From Solenopsis invicta (Eukaryota; Arthropoda; Insecta; Hymenoptera; Formicidae), in the NCBI RefSeq assembly GCF_016802725.1, contig NC_052671.1, positions 9,777,501 through 9,841,500 of the forward strand: a stretch of DNA of 64,000 nt, written 5' to 3'. Below, piece by piece: positions 56,791 to 64,000 of this stretch (position 1 is its first letter; each line of letters opens with the position of its first letter). The notes beneath the pieces are model-generated. The model searched no databases. It was not told the origin of the DNA and was given only the letters and a program-made list of their open reading frames with translations. The position numbers and the translations under genes were made by a program.

Positions 56791-57166
56791 GCCCGGAGCG
56801 CTATTGCGATGATTGAAATTCTGATAGCGCCGATTAGGACGTTTGTACGACTGTCTGTTGTGAATTATAGAGATTGCCGCAAACGCCACGAGCAACAGCG
56901 TGTAATATTCAGCATAAATTAGAATGAATTAACGTGGGATACACGCTGGGAAGAAGGGAAGGATCGGTGAAAGCCCGAAACCTGTCCGGTGTCGCGCCGG
57001 ATTGAACAGTAAAATCTCCGACGGTTGTTGTCCGACGATAAAAATCTCGATAATAGTTATCAGGAAATAAAACTCCCGAGAACTCATTTCCAGAGCAAAT
57101 TTCTTTCGAGAAAGTAATCCTGGAGTTGATTAAAACCATAATCGTGACAGTTTTATTTTCTGGGGT

Positions 57167-57210
<44 letters not shown>

Positions 57211-57881
57211 AAATCTGTTCTCTTGCGAAAGCGAAAATCTTCGGTGGCTACGTTGAATAAAGAGTAATATTTTATGTTCATTTGTTCGGGCTATAGTGAA
57301 AATGATTTATTTTGACTTTAACTACAGACTCGATCAATTCGCCAATTAGAAACGACGAAAGGATTATGACTTGTTCTCGTACATTAGAGCTACTTTTTTT
57401 TTTACTTTACGACTATATCTTCTATCGTCGCCTGTGCAGACTCCGTTCATTTATTTATTTGTATTTATGATGTTACTTTTTCATATCGACTGTTCCTATG
57501 TTACACTTATTGACGAAGGCCAACATGGTTTTAGTGAAAATTCGTGCAATCTAAATCTTGTACTTATTGATTTATTTAAATACTAAAGAAGAAGAGGGCA
57601 TTATGGTTACTGTGGACGTGGGATTTTATTAATATGGTATTTTAAACAGAATTTTCTTATCGAAATATTTCTTCGATAAATTGATTTTTGTTACTCTAGA
57701 GAACGATGTTTAGAAACATTAAAAACATCATTTTATGCTTGTTGTTTTAACATTAAACAAGGATAAAATAATTTTTCCAACGATATCTCTAAAGTTTCTG
57801 AACACAGAAAAATTCTAAACGATGAAAAATGAAAAATATATAATTTTGTAACAAAATACTGTTTTTTTAAACTACTTTTTT
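56791..57881. other. Unassigned DNA
   Basis: CG-richer to about 57130, then AT-rich. No gene is seen. Confidence 0.35.
57169..57207. repeat. (GA)n microsatellite
   Basis: Perfect GA run of about 39 bases, the longest dinucleotide repeat in the window. Confidence 0.97.
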
Positions 57882-58112
57882 AAAATTATTTTTGGGTTAG
57901 TCATCTTACCACTTCTTTCTTCCACCGATTATGCAGTGCGATACATTTTTATAAATTATGTCTCAAGTAATAAATTTTCATTGCTTTGAGTGTAGGATCT
58001 GTGAAACAACACTTGGCGAATGTAATCGTTCAAATGTCAATATAAAATATTTATTACAAAGTTATTCAATAAAATTAAAAATGAGTGCTATATTACCCTT
58101 TTCTTCTCTAAT
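57882..58112 (+). repeat. Dispersed repeat, copy 2 of 2
   Basis: Same family and orientation as 54815-55050, sharing TTTTTATAAAT, CAAGTAATAAAT, AAACAACACTTGGCGAAT and AATCGTTCAA. Confidence 0.7.
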
Positions 58113-58174
58113 TGTTGTGCTCTGAAAAGAGGACTCTGTGAAGTTATTGTTACAATGAGAATTTCTGAATACAT

Positions 58175-58357
58175 GTTAGTACTAAACGATAACTGGGCAG
58201 ATGTCTATGCACATTTTTATCAGGAAAACTGCTTCAGTCACTGAATAAAATTCTGTCACGTTCTCGTCCATTTCTTATGCAATATTGTTATGCAACTAAT
58301 AAGAATACAGTAATACTATTAGATAATAACTGGATAGGTGTCTAGGAAAACTGCATG
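58175..58357 (+). repeat. Diverged direct repeat
   Basis: AGTACTAAACGATAACTGGGCAG...GTGTCTA-type and AGGAAAACTGC words occur at 58175-58233 and again at 58309-58354 (AATACTATTAGATAATAACTGG, GTGTCTAGGAAAACTGC). The second copy lacks about 15 bases. Confidence 0.6.
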
Positions 58358-58894
58358 TATTTCTAGCAGGGTTACGATAGATGTTGGTTTAGCTTGATAT
58401 GACTACGTTTTGACGGCCATTAGATCAGTGACGCGCAGTATCGCGTGTAACAGAGCATGTGAAATGACGAACCGTATCAATGAGAGCTAATGAAAGCGGC
58501 TAACAATTTCGAAATAACAGAAACTGGGGTAATACCAAAATAACACAGGAACCGGAGTATTATAACGACAATTGGAATATCATACGCTCTTCTGCTTGTT
58601 ACATTGAAACGCAGCGTAGCAAACTATCGTTTTATTTGTAATATTCGGACAAGCGGTTGCTCCTGAACGCGGACAGAAATTGTCGCTCCCTTCTAGAAAT
58701 TCTCGTCAGGCGAGCTACAATTTTTCGATTGCCGAGAGACCGTATTAGTCGATCAAGATTTCCGCGGCGACGCGGCGTGCTGAAAGAGAAGAGCGTCGCG
58801 CATGATTGTTGCTCGATATGCAAAGTGGCTAACGCGAAACGGGCAGATCGAGATCAAAATCACCCGCCTGTTATCCGCGAGAGGCTGAAAATTT

Positions 58895-58982
58895 GCAAAT
58901 TAATCGTCACGTCAGAAATAGCCGGTCTGGTTAATCCTTCGACCGGACAGCGTATCAGCTCCGATCCTCGGAGCCATCTTGC
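58895..58982 (+). promoter_or_regulatory. Four-copy TAAT motif, copy 2
   Basis: GCAAATTAATCGTCACGTCAG plus AAATAGCCG differs from copy 1 at three of 30 bases, and the similarity continues downstream (see copy 1). Confidence 0.45.
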
Positions 58983-59439
58983 GTCCAAGTTACGGTCGAA
59001 TTTGCCGCATTAATTTGCAAACGCGATTATTCCATTAGATCCTCCTCAGTAATTACACATCTGGCGGCGAAACTGCCATGTTCTGCATTAGTAATTAGCA
59101 CTTGGTTCAATACGTTCTCTGTAAAGGAAGGACACGAGGCGGCGGGACAGTCTTCGTAAACAAAATAGAAAATTAGCCGTGTATATCGAATTAGCGTGCG
59201 CGGCAAGCGCTATCGCGCACAGCGCAAGTATTATAATAATGGTACTTTGATCGTTCTCGCGAGTATGTAATTTTAACGCCGAAAGAGACGCGATTGGCGA
59301 GCGCGGGGCAATAATTATCGCCGCAGAAGCGCGGCGATATTTTACGCGTCGGAAGAGTTATAACGCGAATAACATAATATAATGGGAATATGACTCGAAT
59401 CGGAACTCGTTAGTTACAGAGATCCGCGAAACCAGATTA

Positions 59440-59469
59440 GCAAACTAATTGTCTTGGCAGAAATCTCCG
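59440..59469 (+). promoter_or_regulatory. Four-copy TAAT motif, copy 3
   Basis: GCAAACTAATTGTCTTGGCAG plus AAATCTCCG matches copy 1 at 24 of 30 bases. TCCGCGA lies just upstream both here and at copy 2. Confidence 0.4.
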
Positions 59470-59900
59470 GTTTTGCCGTTATATTCGCCGAGAATGCGTT
59501 GGGGTTTGACCTTCCCGGTGAATTTACGGAACAAAGGCCGTAGAGGCGATCATAATAATCTAAACTATGCGTTTCATTGGCCCCTGTCTTGTAAATTCAC
59601 CGTTTCGTGCCGGCTCTGCGTCGGTCCTAATTACGAGAACGAACCTGGACCGTATAACCGTAATAGACTCCGTGTAACTTGATAAGAAGAACGTCGCGGA
59701 AAAATATTTTGATATCCCACTCTCTGCGTTTCCTGAAATTAATTCTACATCCGATATTAATAGATCTGATATACAAAATTGTATTATTTTGCAAATTACG
59801 TACAATCTTTTATTAACATCTTTTTTTAATATCGTAGTTTTTTTTCTATAAAACATTGAATGCAAAATTAAAACGAAAAAATGGTTTTTTCAAGTAGCTA

Positions 59901-60599
59901 CAGTCACGATTTTACAATTGTCCGAACACAGGATATAGAAATTTATTTGATCCTACAAATTTATTAAATGTTACAATTTTTTAAAGGAAACTTAGCTGAA
60001 AGTAAATCCCTTATCAGTGATTTAATTTATAGTATAATTCATAATATCTTGCGTATTCGGATCATTAGTTTTTCACGATTCCGTCACGATATTATTCCGT
60101 CTCAATTTTACCACCTTTTACAAACGTTTTCAGACTTACAATTAAATAAAAACAGATAAAGACAAAGTATAACTGACATTTTATTGTAATTTCATTTAAA
60201 TACATCTTTCAATCTTAATTTTGTTAATTAAATTGAGTTAATTAATTTTTTTAAAATTTGATATCATAAACTTGCATTTGACGGAAAGAACAATTTTGCT
60301 GAAAGACAGATCTGAAAATAATTATGTTGAACCGGTTGCTAGAATGTCAAAACTTTCTACAACGGTGTCATCATGCTTGAACGTCTTACATAATTATTTT
60401 GAAAGTCCAACGTAAAATTATTTTCTGATATGCATCTAGCTAAATTTTTAGATACTACAATAAACTTATTTTTTCCAGCAAGGTTTCCTACTTCCAATTA
60501 AGTTTTTCCTAAAAAAATTTATTTATGAAATTTTTGGTGAATTTTTAATATAAAAGAAACTTTCAACATTTTGTGTCCGGACAATTAGTTTTGTAACTG
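59901..60599. mobile_element. Tc1/mariner-like non-autonomous element
   Basis: TA flanks both ends. Left CAGTCACGATTTTACAATTGTCCGAACACA pairs with the inverse of the right end, CAGTTACAAAACTAATTGTCCGGACACA, sharing AATTGTCCG and ACACA. TACAGT...TTGTCCG is typical of Tc1-like termini. The interior has no transposase and is interrupted by the MITE at 60281-60477, leaving about 500 bp of original sequence. Confidence 0.75.
60281..60477 (+). mobile_element. CGGAAAGAACA MITE nested in the Tc1-like element
   Basis: ACGGAAAGAACAATTTTGCTG, then GGTTGCTAGAATGTCAAAAC, TCATCATGCTTGAACGTC and AAATTTTTAGATACTA follow the order of the 41850 copy. The right end is worn. Confidence 0.75.
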
Positions 60600-60601
60600 T
60601 A

Positions 60602-61865
60602 CGTATTAATAGCTCGAATAAAAATTGTTTAAAAAATTATCTACACAATAGTTTCTTTCTTTCGATTTATCAGTTTATTAAAATAAAATATTGAAAACCT
60701 AAAATTCTACATGAATTCGAGTTACAACATTTTAAAGCTGTATACTGATAAAATAATATTGGAAAGTAATTAAAACACCTAGAAATGTAAAGTCAGATCT
60801 TTTTATTAGTGATGTTAGATTGAATAAGCAGTATAATTTTATTAATCTATGCATGTTTATATCTTCAAAAATAACAGCGAGACATGAATTTGCGGGTTCA
60901 ATTGTACTCTAACAAAATTTATTTTCTAAATGTTTATTGCATTTATTTAGAATTCAGTAACTTTTGCGCTAATTACTTTCTTAAGATTATATTCTATGTG
61001 TACACATTCTTCAATATTCATGTTTTTCGCGGCAAAAATCTGCGCTCAATCTATAATTCAACGTATCCGGGGCACACGGCGGAGAAATGGCCGGTATTCC
61101 GAGCGAATAAATAAAACAGGCGTCACAGTTGAGAAAGTAGTACCGGTGGTCGTTAATATTTGAAACACAGTATCAATGCTACCAGTATCTTTCTCTCGCG
61201 AATGCGGACTCATTTGTCGTGGAGGTTGGAGAAGCTGATCGCGGGAGTTACCGTCAAGCAGACTAATCGCCCTGTCGGAGATCCTAGATCGGCGGATTCC
61301 TCGACAGCGAAAATAAAAGCGAGCCCGACGAACGCTCGCGTAGACCGATTGGACGAATTCACGAAGCGTGTTTTTCGACGGGGCCACCGACTCGCGTTTG
61401 CTCGTAAGCCCGCCGCTTCGTGGACCCGAGCGTCTTGTAAATTTATCTCCCGGTCCGGAGGTTTACCGCGACGTCTCGTGATTAGAACCTAGGGCTTATT
61501 TAATGAGGCCTGCTGTAGGTCGAGATGAGGATCGTCACCCCCGTCCTCGCCCCCAATCCCTTCTGCGCATCTTCGCTGCCTTATACGTGGCCTCTTTTAT
61601 TATTATGAGAACCCGCGCGCGCGCGTCAACGCTGACAAATTGCCTGAACCCGGACGCGTATTCTCAGAAGCGATATCCGTGAGATACGGAGCGCGGAGAA
61701 ACGCATTCGATACACGTCGAATTTCAAATGATCATCTACGACTGTCCAAGTGAGTGTTACACTGAAATCTGATGTTCCATATTTCCACAAGCTTTTGAGT
61801 TCCTCGTTTTTCAAAACGTAATTCGATAAAAAAAACCATTTTTATTGACACATTTCTGTTGATTA
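60602..61865. other. AT-rich, then CpG-rich 61.05-61.8 kb
   Basis: The CG-rich part holds motif copy 4 and a (CG)n run at 61613-61625. Frames of 109-110 codons on opposite strands at 61058-61492 are unrecognised. Confidence 0.35.
61258..61287 (+). promoter_or_regulatory. Four-copy TAAT motif, copy 4 (diverged)
   Basis: GCAGACTAATCGCCCTGTCGG plus AGATCCTAG matches copy 1 at about 20 of 30 bases. GCGGACTCATTTGT about 55 bases upstream resembles GGACTGAGACTCATTTGT upstream of copy 1. Confidence 0.3.
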
Positions 61866-62040
61866 TTTTATTAAAAAATGAATATTTTATTTATTATTTT
61901 ATTTATTACTTTTTTTATTTGATATTTATTATTTTATTTATTATTAAGTTTATTTATTATTTTATTTATTATTAGGTTTATTTATTATTTTATTTATTAT
62001 TAATTTAATTTATTATTTAATTTATTATTTTATTATTTTA
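61866..62040. repeat. AT-only minisatellite, 28-bp unit
   Basis: Three clean 28-base units start at AAGTTTATTTATT, AGGTTTATTTATT and AATTTAATTTATT, preceded by degenerate copies of TTTATTATTTTATTTATTATT. Confidence 0.9.
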
Positions 62041-62954
62041 CTTTTTTGACATTAATTTATTTCTTTTTGTACGTATACCATTTTCTTCCATTTCCAATAC
62101 TATTTTTAAATTTTAATTTAAATTCTCCATTGTCAGAGGTTTATTTTGTCTCTCTTTTTGCCTTTAAATAAAATATCTCAACGGAGATTCTTATTTCTGA
62201 TAATGAGTGACCCAAATTCTTATCAATTATCGACCACTTTTTTCTTATTATATATTCCAAGTCTAAAAACGGCGTACGTGCGCACTCTAATGCACTCGAG
62301 TCTCAAACCTGGTTGTATAATTCCATAATGAAACTTGCACAATCTTCAGATATTGGATTGTTCAAAGGAGTATTTGGTACGAAACATACAGCTGAATGTA
62401 AAAATCTTGCTTGCATATATGCTGCGTAAATATCATATTGAATTAGAAACAATTTTCTAGCTAAGAAAAATACTCTTGCTTTGCGATACAACACAATCAT
62501 GCGGGAATGTATTCTGATGTATTCTTCTAAGATTTTCTAAATTGGCCGTACATGTTGTTCAGATCGAACTTTTTAGTGGAATGCATTTTATTCAAAAATT
62601 GTTTCATAATTCAGGATTAAAGAAAAAATGTTTGATAACAATGTATCAAAATATACAGTATAATATTAAATTATTGTAAGCAATATAATATGAAATGTAT
62701 ATAACACATGATGGAAATATTATATTTACTCTATTTTGATATTGCACATATTAAACTGAAAAATGAAAATAATATTATAAACCCTAATGAACGCAGTATT
62801 ATATATCGAAAATAACCCATAATAAATTTGATGCAGATAGTAATTAATATTTTTATTTACTCGTATATATTATACAATTTATACGTATAATTAAAAATTT
62901 GGTTCATGTCGCTAAAAATGTATACGAATACGAACGCAATTGTGTATGTTCTGT
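62041..62954. other. AT-rich, no gene seen
   Basis: Nothing recognisable. Confidence 0.4.
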
Positions 62955-63290
62955 CAACTCGTGAAAGGCTCAGTTTTGTAAAAGCCAATTATCCGGTCGC
63001 ACAAAGAGCTAATTAATTAAAGCTCCAATTTTTCAATGTACCCCTTGTGCATGTCACTTGGACCGATTCCAAAAATTACGTAGTGGTATGATTGATGCGG
63101 GTATGTATATATAAAGAAACGCACTGGCAGATAAATGAGCCTCGAAATTGTATCGGTATATGAATGAATGATAAATATCCGTAATCAACTTATGAAAGAC
63201 TTAGTTGTTAGTTTTGTAGAAGCCAGTAATTATCCGGTCATATAAAGTGCTAATTATTTAAAGCACCTATATTTTACAGTAAGTTGTTGG
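62955..63290 (+). repeat. Direct repeat, two copies about 230 bp apart
   Basis: TCAACTCGTGAAAGGCTCAG / TCAACTTATGAAAGACTTAG, AGTTTTGTA(A/G)AAGCCA, AATTATCCGGTC and AAAG(A/T)GCTAATTA(A/T)TTAAAGC recur in order at about 62956 and 63186. Confidence 0.85.
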
Positions 63291-63337
63291 TAAAGTCATG
63301 AGGCATTTTTACATTATAATAATTTAGATTATAACGC

Positions 63338-63560
63338 ATACGCACTGAGAGAAAAAAATATCTTAATCTTAATAAATATTTATTCCAATAATAGTAATAA
63401 AATATTTACGATACATAAACTTTTACTTTATAAAAAAAGGATATTTAAATGAAATTAGTGGTTGTTGTACTAAATAAATTCATATTTACATTTGGCAAAT
63501 ATTTCATTAGTACTATTCGAATAAATATTTATTAAAATTTAATAATTTTTCCCTCGCATA
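63338..63560. mobile_element. MITE, inverted copy of the 20936 family
   Basis: Left TACGCACTGAGAGAAAAAAA and the inverse of the right end TATGCGAGGGAAAAATTA are imperfect inverted ends, with a matching TTAATAAATATTTATTC further in. The reverse complement of the interior aligns with 20936-21152 through AACCACTAATTT and ATGTAAAT. Confidence 0.65.
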
Positions 63561-64000
63561 ATGCATTTTTTTTTAAATGAGTCCAAGTCACGAAAGACGC
63601 AAAATTGCATTCGTATTCATACGCGTTCGTAGCGATATGAATATGTTCAAGCAAGTTTCGTACAGAACACATTACCCGGTACTGTGCGTATAATTCATAC
63701 CAGGCTATAATGACGCAACGGAGGTTGAGGTTTGAAGACGTCGAAACGCCTGGCGTTGATTGAAAGGACGAAGGATGACTCGAATTTGTAATCAAACGCT
63801 CACGAGAGGCGACACCGCCGCTGCCGCACGTCGAGCCTCGTATGCGCCGTTGATTCGAATTCTCCGGGGAGATTGCAAGCTACCGGAATTGCTGCTGCAT
63901 GTAGGCCAAAGTTAGGCGCGACACCTGATTATTTAGATCGCATTATCTCTTACCTCTCGTGCTGGATTTTGCAAAATTAACTGCCGCTTTGCATTCGGCG
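63561..64000. other. Unassigned DNA, CpG-richer at the right edge
   Basis: No gene is recognised. The minus frame 63532-63795 starts in the preceding MITE and is not convincing. The window ends inside CG-richer sequence. Confidence 0.35.

Larger units (their letters stand above)
58358..59900. other. CpG-rich block carrying motif copies 2 and 3
   Basis: A 118-codon plus frame (58657-59013) runs through motif copy 2 but is basic, unrecognised and lacks clear splice sites. TAAT words are frequent (for example near 59050 and 59088). AT-rich from 59700. Confidence 0.35.

Overview
This window is eukaryotic nuclear DNA and almost entirely non-coding. Long AT-rich stretches alternate with blocks where CG dinucleotides are abundant (about 4.1-5.4, 7.7-9.3, 10.5-11.6, 15.2-16.1, 18.9-19.8, 27.6-29.9, 36.4-37.0, 47.9-49.6, 51-52.7, 55.3-57, 58.4-59.7 and 61.0-61.8 kb). 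Lack of CpG depletion, patchy base composition, GA/TC microsatellites and many short non-autonomous DNA transposons (piggyBac-, hAT- and Tc1/mariner-like) suggest an insect, most likely a hymenopteran such as an ant. That is an inference; no diagnostic gene is present. I recognise no conserved protein family. The longest open frames (up to 245 codons) lie in strand-biased or CpG-rich DNA and look fortuitous.

Gene evidence is limited to 5' ends. On the plus strand, 36.55-37.01 kb looks like promoter, leader and first coding exon: a TATA-like box, a TCAGTG initiator, an upstream ORF, then an ATG in good context with 27 codons running into a GTGAGT splice donor. On the minus strand, a leader exon ends at a strong AAG|GTAAGT donor at 27,710, next to a 0.38-0.43 kb tandem duplication and a CpG-rich, GAGA-bearing upstream block. 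The two would form a divergent pair about 9 kb apart. Weaker start candidates lie at 5.0 kb and 33.0 kb. The rest is probably intron and intergenic DNA.

Mobile DNA is the best-supported content. The largest piece is a 1.4 kb hAT-like fold-back element at 29.94-31.34 kb, with CAGTGATGCGCAA ends, a GAGTATA target duplication and arms of hundreds of bases that pair with each other. There are piggyBac-like elements with TTAA ends (22.2, 25.7, 32.1 and 44.0 kb, plus solo ends at 38.0 and 54.7 kb). Palindromic MITEs lie at 14.7, 20.9, 23.3, 24.3, 26.9, 34.3, 35.1, 39.3 and 41.9 kb. A Tc1-like element at 59.9 kb contains a second MITE. Two elements (36.0 and 54.1 kb) share TCGAGGGGGAA-type ends and internal GGCATT arrays and appear to be one family.

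Several repeat families have more than one copy here: 20.4/53.7 kb; 14.9/37.2 kb; 34.9/41.9/60.3 kb; 20.9/63.3 kb; 54.8/57.9 kb. A 30-bp motif containing TAAT recurs four times at 56.7-61.3 kb inside CpG-rich DNA; it could mark duplicated regulatory elements or decayed duplicated exons.
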